A stretch of DNA of 64,000 nucleotides from Vibrio rotiferianus CAIM 577 = LMG 21460. GTDB taxonomy: Bacteria; Pseudomonadota; Gammaproteobacteria; Enterobacterales; Vibrionaceae. Made by a program: the position numbers and the translations under genes. Location of the stretch: contig NZ_APHW01000103.1 in NCBI RefSeq assembly GCF_002741985.1, forward strand, positions 124,001 to 188,000, in the 5' to 3' direction. The notes under the pieces were generated by a model, which was given only the letters and a program-made list of their open reading frames with translations, was not told where the DNA came from and did not search any database. Shown here piece after piece: positions 17,662 through 26,355 of this stretch; the first letter of the stretch is position 1; each line of letters opens with the position of its first letter.

Positions 17662-18390
17662 CTAAGAAGCCAGGTAATGATTGAGTTGTTTGAGTGCTTG
17701 TTTATGCAATTGACATATCCTTGGAGGAGTCAGGTCCAATACCAAGGCTATTTCATGTAAGTTGAGCTCATGTTGGTAGAACAATGTCAGTAAAAGTTGG
17801 TCCCGCTTGGTTAGCTTTTTAACTGCAGACTCAAGGCTTCGACGAGTGTGTTCGTGCTCCATACCGTCGTAATCACCACCAAACTGAGCATGGCTGTTTG
17901 CTTCGAGTAGTTGATCGAGACTTTGCATTTCACCTGCCAAAGCCGCATTTTGGCGAGCGTAATAATCCTGCTCGTTAGTCCCAAGGGCTTTGATGATTTC
18001 CGCGTCACTCGGCGGTCTTCCCAGTGACTTAGTGAGGTCTCTGGTTACATCGTTGAGCTCATGAGCTTCTTGACGGGTTTTTCTCGATCGCCAATCTAAA
18101 CGACGAAGTTCATCCAAGATTGAACCACGTATTCGACACACTGCAAAAGCTGGAAAGTTAGGGTCTTCAATATCCCCATATCGCCTGCCAGCTTCAATCA
18201 AGGCAATGAGACCAATTTGCTGCATATCTTCTATGCTGCAATGTGTTGTCGCATGTACACGAAGTTGATTCACGATACGCTTAACCATGATTTGATGTTT
18301 TTGGAGTAACTTGTTTTCATCAATCTTTTGGGCTGGCGTTTGTAGCTGCTCAGCGGTCGCATAATCCTCTTGGAAGTTCATATCTAGCAT
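17662..18390 (-). CDS. lafS: LafS, lateral flagellar sigma-28 factor (FliA-like)
   Basis: This alternative sigma factor directs RNA polymerase to late lateral flagellar promoters (flagellin, cap, stator). The 242 residues show region 2 (HCSIEDMQQIGLIALIEAGR, then RRYGDI and CRIRGSILDELRRLDW), region 3 and region 4 (LTKRDQLLLTLFYQHELNLHE, then IALVLDLTPPRICQLHKQAL, a helix-turn-helix). It lies in the operon lafB-C-D-E-F-S-T-U, so it is part of its own presumed regulon. A matching promoter candidate is visible upstream of lafB. Confidence 0.95.
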   Translation of the reverse strand: MLDMNFQEDYATAEQLQTPAQKIDENKLLQKHQIMVKRIVNQLRVHATTHCSIEDMQQIGLIALIEAGRRYGDIEDPNFPAFAVCRIRGSILDELRRLDWRSRKTRQEAHELNDVTRDLTKSLGRPPSDAEIIKALGTNEQDYYARQNAALAGEMQSLDQLLEANSHAQFGGDYDGMEHEHTRRSLESAVKKLTKRDQLLLTLFYQHELNLHEIALVLDLTPPRICQLHKQALKQLNHYLAS

Positions 18391-18402
18391 AAATGAACCC
18401 CG

Positions 18403-18900
18403 TTATTGCACGACGTATTTTGTCAGCAGTACATCATCGATATCACGAACAATGCTTGTTTCAGCAAAAGAGAGTAATAAGGTATCTTTGACTTCTTTCT
18501 GCAGCGCTTCTATTGCACCTGATTGCTGAAGTTCATCAAACGTTTTATCGCTGAACAGTTTGAGTAGCGAGTTTTGAATCATTGGCATGTAATTGTCAAT
18601 ATCTTGAATTCGCTCTGGGTTGCGGGTTTCAACCGCAAGTTCTAGCATTACAAAGTGCGTTTGCTTTTTACCTTTGATTGTCAATACAACCTTATCAAGA
18701 GGGTGAAAGCTTGGCCCTTTTACAACTTCTTCTTCTTTAGTTAAGAATGAAAGTGGAGAATTTTCGATTAGGTTTTCGAAGCTTTTCTCCTCTCCAGAAT
18801 GTTTTAAGTACCAGATCCCGCCAACTACCGTGCCAGCAGAAACTAGAGCACTAGTGATGATCATTGCGAAAATTATGGTGATCATTTGTGGTTTGGTCAT
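18403..18900 (-). CDS. lafF: LafF, FliL-like basal body protein
   Basis: A FliL-family protein of 165 residues with a single N-terminal membrane segment (about residues 5-30) and a periplasmic domain (FHPLDKVVLTIKGKKQTHFV and LLSFAETSIVRDIDDVLLTKYVVQ). FliL proteins surround and stabilise the stator and help torque output, particularly on surfaces. It sits between lafE and lafS. The distance to the annotated lafE stop (133 bases) is anomalous and is explained by the frameshift in lafE. Confidence 0.9.
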   Translation of the reverse strand: MTKPQMITIIFAMIITSALVSAGTVVGGIWYLKHSGEEKSFENLIENSPLSFLTKEEEVVKGPSFHPLDKVVLTIKGKKQTHFVMLELAVETRNPERIQDIDNYMPMIQNSLLKLFSDKTFDELQQSGAIEALQKEVKDTLLLSFAETSIVRDIDDVLLTKYVVQ

Positions 18901-19033
18901 AACCTTATCCTCGATAACTAATTAGGCTTGGGTATTGAGCCAGTGCTCTGAGCTCATCGCTGTGAATGTATGTTGGCCGTTTGATGATTCTCTTGCTGAG
19001 AAAATTGGAGTATTGGCTTCCTCTTGAGATTCA

Positions 19034-20074
19034 TTATGGTTTTGTTGACCTCCCCCCTCGATCTGAGCCTACGTTAACGTCCACATGAACGAAGTTCTGC
19101 TGTTGAAGCTCAGCTCTTAGGCGTTCAGAGATTTGAACCAATGCTTCTCTTGTCGCGGCTGCGTTCGCATTGATTTGAACATTAAGTCTGTCGCCCTCTA
19201 CGCGAACCAAAAGATCTAATTTACCTAACTCAGGAGGGTCGAGACGGATCTTCGCTTCTTGCATATTCTGCTGAGCTTGCAAGGTCACTCGGTCATGTAA
19301 GACTTGCATCATTTGTTCACCCCATTTACCAGCTTTGGTATCAATTTGCATTGATGCCCACTCAGTGCCTCCAGATTGCAGTTTAGGAGTAGGAACGTTC
19401 GAAACATGGTTTAGTTCGGCCGGTTGAGCATTGGAAATCAACGCCGAAGCTACAAGTGCTGACTGCGGATTGTTATTGGATACAATCTGAGTTGGATTTT
19501 CTATCGAAACTGGTTTGGCACTAGCTTGTGATAGAGTCTGCAAATTGTTTACTTGAGCTTGTTGATTGTTATTTAATATTTCTTTTGTTAACGAGTTTTG
19601 ATCTGATTTTTGTGACGCTGTCACATTGTGAGGGGTGAGCATTTTCGGTTCAAGTGTTAGCGTGCCCACTTTAGGTAAAGAACTCGAATCGATATTTCTT
19701 TCAGTTGCAAGTTTTTGCAGAGCCTCAGAAGTTGGTGTCAACCCAGTCAAATTTTGTGTTTCGGGTTGTGAAGAGCCGAACCCGTTTAGAGGGTGCAGAT
19801 TCGCATGCCCGTCGCCTTGCGCTTCTGGAAGTCCGAACAAGCCAATTGAATGGGCAACCACCTCTGAGAATTCTTGTTGGTGCTCTATGGTCGGCTCAAT
19901 TGTCTCTTCCGAATCAGTTTGGCTAAAGCTTGGTTGGGCATTAGAAAGCTGCACATACTGGCCAAAGGCTAGACTTTGCTCGGTAAAAGGTTGACCGACC
20001 GTACTTTGGCCAATTTTAGTTACTCCTGACGATTGAGAAGGGTTAGAGCTCAAAAGAGAGTGAACATTGATCAT
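19034..20074 (-). CDS. lafE: LafE, hook-length control protein (FliK-like), C-terminus frameshifted
   Basis: The lateral FliK is exported during hook assembly and switches the export gate from hook to filament substrates. The 346-residue frame has a Gln/Ser/Asn-rich, low-complexity N-terminal two thirds and the FliK C-terminal core (MQEAKIRLDPPELGKLDLLV, then RVEGDRLNVQINANAAATRE, about 258-305). After SDRG the frame runs through a run of six G (19052-19057 on the plus strand as C) and ends in STKP. With one G fewer, the frame continues to a stop at 18922-18924, giving a tail ending HWLNTQA and filling the gap before lafF. The real gene is therefore probably 18922-20074. Confidence 0.85.
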   Translation of the reverse strand: MINVHSLLSSNPSQSSGVTKIGQSTVGQPFTEQSLAFGQYVQLSNAQPSFSQTDSEETIEPTIEHQQEFSEVVAHSIGLFGLPEAQGDGHANLHPLNGFGSSQPETQNLTGLTPTSEALQKLATERNIDSSSLPKVGTLTLEPKMLTPHNVTASQKSDQNSLTKEILNNNQQAQVNNLQTLSQASAKPVSIENPTQIVSNNNPQSALVASALISNAQPAELNHVSNVPTPKLQSGGTEWASMQIDTKAGKWGEQMMQVLHDRVTLQAQQNMQEAKIRLDPPELGKLDLLVRVEGDRLNVQINANAAATREALVQISERLRAELQQQNFVHVDVNVGSDRGGRSTKP

Positions 20075-20391
20075 GGCATAATCTCCATAGACATTGCGAG
20101 CTCATAAGCCATTGCTCGCTCTTGCTGGGCATCAACCATTTCCATTTTTGCTTTTAGTTGGTCGGTTGCGTTTTTTAGCGCCACAAATGCCTTCAGGTGG
20201 GTAGACTTTAGGTGTGCCAGTTCATCTTGCAGGCATGGATCATTAACTAGTGTTGGATTTGCCGACAATAACTGCCTTAATTTTGCGTCATAAGCTTTCA
20301 AAGCCTCCCAATCAGAGGCTTTAGCTGAGGCTTCGATCTTTCGAGCAAACTGATTTAGATAGCCTGCTGGAACTTTATGCTTGCTTACCAA
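20071..20391 (-). CDS. lafD: LafD, FliT-like export chaperone
   Basis: A small helical protein of 106 residues located between fliS and fliK homologues, where lateral clusters carry lafD. Predicted to be three helices without signal or membrane segments, as in FliT chaperones, which bind the filament cap FliD. Sequence similarity to FliT is weak and the name rests mainly on position. It overlaps lafC by 17 bases and lafE by 4 bases, so all three are translationally coupled. Confidence 0.75.
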   Translation of the reverse strand: MVSKHKVPAGYLNQFARKIEASAKASDWEALKAYDAKLRQLLSANPTLVNDPCLQDELAHLKSTHLKAFVALKNATDQLKAKMEMVDAQQERAMAYELAMSMEIMP

Positions 20392-20761
20392 AGTTCACCC
20401 AGCCTTCTCGAATGTTTCCCATTACACGCTCTACATTAATTAAGCGTTCTGTGTCATTCTTCACGCTCGCGGTGTAGAGTTCCATCTGGCAAAAGTCGTA
20501 GAGTTGTTGAAGATTTTGTGCAACTTCGCCGCCGTTCTCTTCATCTAAAGCACTGGTTAGTCCAATTAGAATGTTCATGCATTTATTAATGCCAATACCT
20601 TTTTCAGCTAGTCGGCCAGCGGTCATATGACCTCTAACGCGCTCCAACTCGTCGAGTAAACCATCAATTAGCATCACTACTAATTGGTGAGGGTTAGCGG
20701 CGGCTGCTTGTGCATCAAGATCGACTTGCTGGTATGAGTCGTAGCCTGAATCCATTAGCAT
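20375..20761 (-). CDS. lafC: LafC, flagellin export chaperone (FliS)
   Basis: FliS binds flagellin before export and prevents polymerisation in the cytosol. Of 128 residues, the N-terminal GYDSYQQVDLDAQAAAANPH and PHQLVVMLIDGLLDELERV are typical, followed by ISN-type helices (KGIGINKCMNILIGLTSALD). The frame opens at 20791, but the ATG at 20761 is preferred because AGGAG lies eight bases before it and FliS proteins begin near the GYxxYQ motif. It lies just after lafB. Confidence 0.93.
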   Translation of the reverse strand: MLMDSGYDSYQQVDLDAQAAAANPHQLVVMLIDGLLDELERVRGHMTAGRLAEKGIGINKCMNILIGLTSALDEENGGEVAQNLQQLYDFCQMELYTASVKNDTERLINVERVMGNIREGWVNFGKQA

Positions 20762-20783
20762 AAGTATTTCTCCTAAAAGCGTT

Positions 20784-22121
20784 TTAACCAAACATTGACA
20801 TGGTTTGGTTCATTTGAGTCATTAATGTGTTCATTTGCGTAAATTGCTTTAGATACCGCTTGTACGAGGTATCGTATTTACGCTCTAGAGTGGCTTGCTT
20901 GTCTTCAATTCGATCGATACTAGAACGGAGAGCCTCTTTACGAGAGTTAAATAGGCCTGATGAGAACTTCAGGAACGGCTCAGCCATTTCATCTAGAGTA
21001 TCGAGTAGGGCACCATCACCATTAAACATGGCTTCAATGCCCGCGCTATTTGTTTTTTGCGCTTCTTGGAATTTCTCACTGTCTACTGTTAGTTTTCCAT
21101 TACGGTCTGGCGTGATCCCGATTTCACTTAATCGCATTCCATTAAATTCGCCACGTGTGATTGCGGTTAACTGGCTCTCAATTGAACGAAGAGTAGGGTC
21201 GTTGGCTAAAGCTCCACGCTCTTTGTTTTCTCCTCCGACTTGAGTGTACTCGTCAAGTGTCGAGATCAAGTTGTTGTATGTTTCAACAAACTTATCGATT
21301 TGCTCTTTTGTTCCTTCACTATCAGGGCCGACAGCTAAACTGATTGGTGCCTCGCCGGCTGTTTGTGCCTTACTTACGGTTAGATCTACACCGTCAATAA
21401 CACCTTCGAATTTGTTGCTTGAGTTGGTGAGTTTTAGGCCCGTATTTTGAGCGCCCAACCAAATCACCGCATCTTGCGGTGCCGTGATCTCTTTTGTGTT
21501 GGTGAAAGCATCGTCAAACCATGCTTGTCCTGTACCGCTTGAGCTGACATTAATCGTATTTGCAACGCCCGTTTCGGTGCTTGAAAGCATAAAGTGAGTT
21601 TGTCCATTGGAACGAACTAAAGTGGCATTCACACCAGGGTTGTCATCATGGTTATTGATCGCGGTGACCAGCTCAGACATCGTTGTTTTTCCATCTCCGT
21701 CATTATCGACAGTAGAGAGGTCAACGCTCATGCTTTTACCGTTTATCGTAAAATCCAAAGTCCCGGTTGTCGGGATCTCTGTGGTTGCTTCTAGGTCAGC
21801 AGGCATCCCTGTAGATAGCTGATGAGCAGTTGCTACTTGCTCTACGAAAACTTGATAGCTACCAGATAGTGCATTCGCGTTTGCATCAGCGGTAAAAAAA
21901 CCTTCCTGAGAGAGTGTCGTTGAGTTTTTTACTATGCCGCTCGTACTGCTGTTCATTCCATTAACCGCTGTGCGGAATTCACGAAGCGCGCTTTCAACTT
22001 TTCCTAGTGCAGTCAGCTGAGCTTGGTAGCGGTCAGACTGCAGCTTGTAGCGCTGTTGAAATGGCTGTACATCGTAAGTTGCCAATTGAGTGGCCATAGA
22101 AATTGGATCTATTGAACTCAT
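20784..22121 (-). CDS. lafB: LafB, filament cap protein (FliD)
   Basis: The filament cap (hook-associated protein 2) stays at the tip and folds incoming flagellin. At 445 residues it shows the FliD N-terminus (IDPISMATQLATYDVQPFQQ), the FliD_N domain, a central variable region, and a C-terminal helical end (YKRYLKQFTQMNTLMTQMNQ). First gene of the laf late operon, with a sigma-28-like promoter about 80 bases upstream. Confidence 0.95.
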   Translation of the reverse strand: MSSIDPISMATQLATYDVQPFQQRYKLQSDRYQAQLTALGKVESALREFRTAVNGMNSSTSGIVKNSTTLSQEGFFTADANANALSGSYQVFVEQVATAHQLSTGMPADLEATTEIPTTGTLDFTINGKSMSVDLSTVDNDGDGKTTMSELVTAINNHDDNPGVNATLVRSNGQTHFMLSSTETGVANTINVSSSGTGQAWFDDAFTNTKEITAPQDAVIWLGAQNTGLKLTNSSNKFEGVIDGVDLTVSKAQTAGEAPISLAVGPDSEGTKEQIDKFVETYNNLISTLDEYTQVGGENKERGALANDPTLRSIESQLTAITRGEFNGMRLSEIGITPDRNGKLTVDSEKFQEAQKTNSAGIEAMFNGDGALLDTLDEMAEPFLKFSSGLFNSRKEALRSSIDRIEDKQATLERKYDTSYKRYLKQFTQMNTLMTQMNQTMSMFG

Positions 22122-22199
22122 GAGGTCATTCCCTCTCTCATCGTTTTCGTACCATCTAGAGATAACAGTAAAGTGAATATTTACTAATGATATAAAGGG

Positions 22200-22226
22200 T
22201 TATCGCAAGATGCGTGCCGATAGTTA
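22200..22226 (-). promoter_or_regulatory. Putative sigma-28 (LafS) promoter of lafB operon
   Basis: On the minus strand TAAC (22226-22223), a 15-base spacer and TGCGATAA (22207-22200) resemble the flagellar sigma-28 pattern TAAA-N15-GCCGATAA: three of four and six of eight matches with exact spacing. It is about 80 bases before the lafB start. The remaining part of the 22122-22440 gap contains the lafA terminator only. Confidence 0.5.
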
Positions 22227-22388
22227 ATTTTTAATAAAAACAGTTGTTTATATTTGTTTTTACATTCTGGCGGAAGCCGAGTTTCCGCTGTTGGCATTCC
22301 GCTTTTCCTAGGCGCCAAGGTATAGCGCTTCCTTATTTATAGGCGACCTAATGGCGGGTAAAATTAATCACCTTTCGGTAGTCAGACT

Positions 22389-22415
22389 AAAAAAAAACCT
22401 CCCAGCGGGAGGTTT
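22389..22415 (-). terminator. Terminator of lafA
   Basis: AAACCTCCC (22395-22403) and GGGAGGTTT (22407-22415) form a 9-bp perfect stem with a 3-base loop; on the minus strand it is followed by a run of T (A at 22389-22397). It ends the flagellin transcript before lafB. Confidence 0.88.
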
Positions 22416-22440
22416 AATGGTGAAGGTTACCTTCGCTAAA

Positions 22441-23295
22441 TTAGCGAAGTAGAGACATTGCCATGCCTGGAAGTTGATTCGTTTGAGATAGTACAGTTGT
22501 ACCAGCTTGCATCAACATTTGGTTCTTCGTCATGTTAGAAGATTCAACGGCAAAGTCAGCGTCCACGATACGGCCTTTAGCAGCAGTAGTGTTCTCAACC
22601 ATGTTACCTAGGTTAGTCATTGTGTGCTCTAGGCGGTTAATGTTTGCACCAAACTGTGCACGGCTTGCGCCGATATCTTCAATAAGGCCAGCTGCGCCAC
22701 TGATTTTATCAAGGGCTGCTTTTGCTTTCGCTGCATCACCGATACCATCAGTAATAGCTGCGTCACCAAGAGTTGCTGCTACTTTTTTAACGCTTACCGA
22801 TGCGTCAACAGCTAGAGTTTCAGCAGAAGACGAACCAATTTGGAAGTTAACTGCACCAGCTTCGAATGCGCCTGCAGTCGCTAGTAGTTTTTGACCACCG
22901 AAAGACGTGTTGCCCATGATGTTAGTTAGCTCAGCAGTTAGCTGCTTAAACTCAGTATCCATTGCTGTACGGTCAGCAGTGCTGTTAGAGCCGTTCAATG
23001 ATTGAGTAGCTAGGTCGTTCATGCGGTAAACGATGTTAGTCATTTCGTCCATCGCACCTTCAGCTGTTTGCATCATAGAGATGCCGTCTTGTGCGTTACG
23101 CATCGCAACGTTCATGCCACGAGTTTGTGCTTCTAGACGGTTAGCGATTTGCAGGCCAGCAGCATCATCAGCAGCAGAATTAACTCGGAAGCCTGTGCTC
23201 AAACGCTCCATTGCAGTGTTTAAAAGACCACTTGTGTTGTTTAGCGTGTTTTGCGTAACAAGTGAAGCGTAGTTAGTATGCATAGATAAAGCCAT
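22441..23295 (-). CDS. lafA: LafA, lateral flagellin
   Basis: Flagellin of the lateral filament, 284 residues. The conserved D0/D1 ends are unmistakable: N-terminal NTSGLLNTAMERLSTGFRVN and SAADDAAGLQIANRLEAQTR, C-terminal SRAQFGANINRLEHTMTNL and QMLMQAGTTVLSQTNQLPGM. The central variable domain is very short, as in Vibrio lateral flagellins. An AAGGAGA ribosome site precedes the ATG. The upstream region holds a near-palindrome GGGAAATTCCC (23336-23346), with only a poor sigma-28 match (TTAG-N15-CCCGAAGC). It is a monocistronic unit with its own terminator. Confidence 0.97.
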   Translation of the reverse strand: MALSMHTNYASLVTQNTLNNTSGLLNTAMERLSTGFRVNSAADDAAGLQIANRLEAQTRGMNVAMRNAQDGISMMQTAEGAMDEMTNIVYRMNDLATQSLNGSNSTADRTAMDTEFKQLTAELTNIMGNTSFGGQKLLATAGAFEAGAVNFQIGSSSAETLAVDASVSVKKVAATLGDAAITDGIGDAAKAKAALDKISGAAGLIEDIGASRAQFGANINRLEHTMTNLGNMVENTTAAKGRIVDADFAVESSNMTKNQMLMQAGTTVLSQTNQLPGMAMSLLR

Positions 23296-23443
23296 CTTAA
23301 GTCTCCTTGGTTTCTCAATATCTTTTTCAGGCTTCGGGAAATTCCCTTGCTCACTAACTAGAGGCGGATGGTTGTTGGTGAAGATTAATTAAAAAAATAA
23401 AAAATTTTTCAATTAAATGTATTTTGCTCTGTTTTAGTGATGT

Positions 23444-24241
23444 CTATTCCAAAGTCGGTGCTTTGAAAGAGATAGGGGTAGGTAAATCGCTGAAATAGCC
23501 AAAATAGTAGCTTGCTCCAAGCAGGCGATAACGATTAAGTTCACTTTGGTTTGCAACTCGACTTGCTACCCATTTATAGCGGTACTTCCTTAAAAAACGA
23601 GCAACTGGTAAGAAAGCTTCTCTATGTTCTTTGTCTTCTAAGTTGACCACCATTTTGATCATATCTGGTTTAAATGAATGCACTGTATCAAGGTCAAGAT
23701 GCGAGGTTGTTACCTCGAACCATAATGAAAAGGCATGTTCACGAAGTTTTTCGACCAGCTCAAAGCTCTCTTCTGTGGAGCAAAATGGTTCATCAAATTG
23801 TATTGACGGGATGATGTGTTTGAAGGCTTTACCGTGATGTTCAATGACTCGATTAAGATAGCGATTCCCGTTTGCCCATAGCAGCGCACTCATTCGAATT
23901 GGAACAACAACGTTACTGATCAAATCCGGGTGGAAGGTTTCCATTTGAAACTGAGTTTGACGGATGGCTAGATAGATACTGTAAAGGTCTAGACACAGAA
24001 TCATTGTTTCAGATAAGTCAAAATCATAAATACTTTGCTCACCAGAGTGGCCAAAACGCAGCGTGAGATGCTGAAACTCGATATCGCCAGATTGCACTTG
24101 CCTAATAGCTTGGCAAGCGTGCTTTATGTCTTGTTTGGTAAAAGCGTCATAAACAATTTGGTCGTCATCCGTGACGACGCTTTGCTTCATTAACTTACAC
24201 AAGTGTAAATATATTGCTTGTGCTGAAGTGAGATTAGCCAA
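23444..24241 (-). CDS. Degenerate EAL-domain protein coupled to flhA
   Basis: A 265-residue protein whose C-terminal half has the EAL fold pattern. FEVTTSHLDLDTV stands where active enzymes have E-(L/I)-T-E. KPDMIKMVVNLE replaces the F-x-K-I-D segment, and the tail is YKWVASRVANQSELNRYRLL, then GASYYFGYFSDLPTP, matching the V-A-E-G-V-E and G-x-x-Y-x-Q-G-Y-x-F-x-x-P ends. The EAL motif, the DDFG motif and metal ligands are missing, so it cannot hydrolyse c-di-GMP; a YdiV-like binding or regulatory role is possible. The start is TTG (24241), overlapping the flhA stop, with TAGGA before it. Confidence 0.7.
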   Translation of the reverse strand: MANLTSAQAIYLHLCKLMKQSVVTDDDQIVYDAFTKQDIKHACQAIRQVQSGDIEFQHLTLRFGHSGEQSIYDFDLSETMILCLDLYSIYLAIRQTQFQMETFHPDLISNVVVPIRMSALLWANGNRYLNRVIEHHGKAFKHIIPSIQFDEPFCSTEESFELVEKLREHAFSLWFEVTTSHLDLDTVHSFKPDMIKMVVNLEDKEHREAFLPVARFLRKYRYKWVASRVANQSELNRYRLLGASYYFGYFSDLPTPISFKAPTLE

Positions 24242-26324
24242 GGTTTCCTACCACATTAATTTGTTTATTTTCTGGAATTTCATTATACGACAACACCGCA
24301 AGACCTTGCGTGAAGGTGCGCGCGTATCGAGAAAGTAATGGTCGCAATTGAGGCATCACTAATAAGATCGGTGCAAGCCCTTGTTGCTTTAATTGTTGTC
24401 TAATCAAAGGCAAGTTCTGCTGGAACTGCCCCAATATGTTGGGCTCAATAGGGAAGCTATCAAGCATGACTGGACCATTTGCTTGTGCTTGCTGTAGTGA
24501 CGTCAGTAGCATTTGTTCAAGTTCATCAGACAACGCGTAGACGCTAATCTCTACTTTCTTCCCTGCGATTAAGTTGACTAACGTTCTTCGTAACGTACAG
24601 CGAACATCGGAAGACAACAAAATTGGGTCTTTAGTATTTTCTGAAGATTCCAGCATGGTGTTTGCAATACTGCGGATGTCTTTAAGTGGCACCTGATCGA
24701 GCAGCAGTTGACGATACACCTTGAGTTGTTGAGCTGGTGTTAATGCCGCTCCCAGAGCTTCTGCTAGTTTTGGAGCTTGTGCCATCAAACGTTGGTTCAT
24801 TGCTTCAACGTCATCATGGTTGAACAAATCGGCAAGATTGGTTTTCATTACTTTGCTGATATGAGTTGCGATAACGGTTGAATCGTCGACAACTTGGTAG
24901 CCCATATTCAGTGCTTTCGCTTTGTCATTGTGTTCAATCCAAACGGCTGGTAGCTGGTATGCTGGGTCACTGCCCAAAATACCATCGACTTCTCCGTATG
25001 TTTCACCAACTGCAATAGCCATCAGTCTGTCTGGTTCAATAAAACCTTCTTCTATAACTTCACCATTGAGTGAAATGGTGTATTGATTTGGCTTAAGAGC
25101 TAGGTTGTCACGTATGCGCACCTCAGGAAGCAGAAAGCCAACTTGCTCAGAGAGGTTTCTTCTTACACCACGAATACGTTGTGCCAATGGCGCTCCTTGC
25201 TCTCTGTTTACAAGGTGTACTAAGCGATAGCCAAGTGACAATGCAAGCGTATGTACATGTGGAATATCATCCCAAGTAAGCGGCGCTTCTTCCTCTTGCA
25301 TCGCTTGCGAAATGGCTTCTACTTGATCGAGTTGATGGTCTTGGACTGGTTTTTTTAATTGGCGCCATCCTGCAAAGCCAAGTACAGCCGCAAACGTAAA
25401 GAAAGCAAGATGTGGCATGCCAGGAACAATACCAATGATGACCATAATACCAGCAACCGTAAACAAGGTTGCTGGGGTCGCCAATAGCTGCTTGTGCATG
25501 GTTTCTGACATGTCATTGTCAGTATCATTAATGCGAGTAACGATGATAGCGGCAGCGGTTGCAAGCAGTAGGGATGGGATTTGCGCGACTAGGCCATCAC
25601 CAATGGTCAGCAATGCATAGGTTTTGAATGCTTCCGAAGCAGGCAGGCCGTGTTCAAACACACCAATGCTGATACCACCAATGATGTTGATAAATAGAAT
25701 CAAAAGACCTGCGACTGCGTCACCACGAACAAATTTTGATGCGCCATCCATTGAACCGTGGAAGTCGGCTTCATTCGCAACTTCTTTACGTCTTAGTCTA
25801 GCGGTTTCTTGATCAATTAAGCCTGCGTTCAAGTCGGCATCAATAGCCATTTGCTTACCCGGTAAGGCATCCAAGGTAAAACGCGCTGATACTTCTGAAA
25901 TACGTTCACCACCTTTGGTGATCACAACAAAGTTAATGATCATTAAGATGATAAATACCACCATACCGACGACATAGTTACCGCCGATAACGACCTCACC
26001 GAAAGCTTGAATAACTTTACCAGCTGCGTCACCGCCGTTGTGACCTTCAAGCAATACAATACGAGTCGAGGCAACGTTTAGCGTTAGGCGTAGAAGAGTC
26101 GCAACCAGAAGAATTGTCGGGAAGATAGAGAAATCGAGTGGTCTCTTCGCCGTTGTGCTTACTAATAAAACCAGTATCGCGAGTACGATATTAAAGGTGA
26201 ATAGGGCATCCAATAGCAGTGGAGGCAATGGCAAAATGACCATTGCTAACACCATCAACAGTACAACGGGTATCCCGATGTAGCCTTTTGTCGAAGTTTG
26301 GATCTGTTTTAACCGGTTAAACAT
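24234..26324 (-). CDS. flhA: FlhA, flagellar export gate protein, lateral
   Basis: The major export gate component has 696 residues. Eight membrane segments fill roughly the first 330 residues, including the conserved cytoplasmic FHIPEP-type loop region KQMAIDADLNAGLIDQETAR, then RRKEVANEADFHGSMDGASK. The C-terminal cytoplasmic domain that docks chaperone-substrate complexes follows (VRIRDNLALKPNQYTISLNG). It follows flhB after 31 bases and is the last export gene in the fliM operon. Confidence 0.96.
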   Translation of the reverse strand: MFNRLKQIQTSTKGYIGIPVVLLMVLAMVILPLPPLLLDALFTFNIVLAILVLLVSTTAKRPLDFSIFPTILLVATLLRLTLNVASTRIVLLEGHNGGDAAGKVIQAFGEVVIGGNYVVGMVVFIILMIINFVVITKGGERISEVSARFTLDALPGKQMAIDADLNAGLIDQETARLRRKEVANEADFHGSMDGASKFVRGDAVAGLLILFINIIGGISIGVFEHGLPASEAFKTYALLTIGDGLVAQIPSLLLATAAAIIVTRINDTDNDMSETMHKQLLATPATLFTVAGIMVIIGIVPGMPHLAFFTFAAVLGFAGWRQLKKPVQDHQLDQVEAISQAMQEEEAPLTWDDIPHVHTLALSLGYRLVHLVNREQGAPLAQRIRGVRRNLSEQVGFLLPEVRIRDNLALKPNQYTISLNGEVIEEGFIEPDRLMAIAVGETYGEVDGILGSDPAYQLPAVWIEHNDKAKALNMGYQVVDDSTVIATHISKVMKTNLADLFNHDDVEAMNQRLMAQAPKLAEALGAALTPAQQLKVYRQLLLDQVPLKDIRSIANTMLESSENTKDPILLSSDVRCTLRRTLVNLIAGKKVEISVYALSDELEQMLLTSLQQAQANGPVMLDSFPIEPNILGQFQQNLPLIRQQLKQQGLAPILLVMPQLRPLLSRYARTFTQGLAVLSYNEIPENKQINVVGNLG

Positions 26325-26355
26325 GCTCTTGTATCCTTGGGTAAACGCTGGTTAA

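Noticed and set aside
23331..23361. Sigma-28 promoter for lafA (TTAG-N15-CCCGAAGC)
   Set aside because: Only about half of the consensus positions match; kept as a remark under lafA only.
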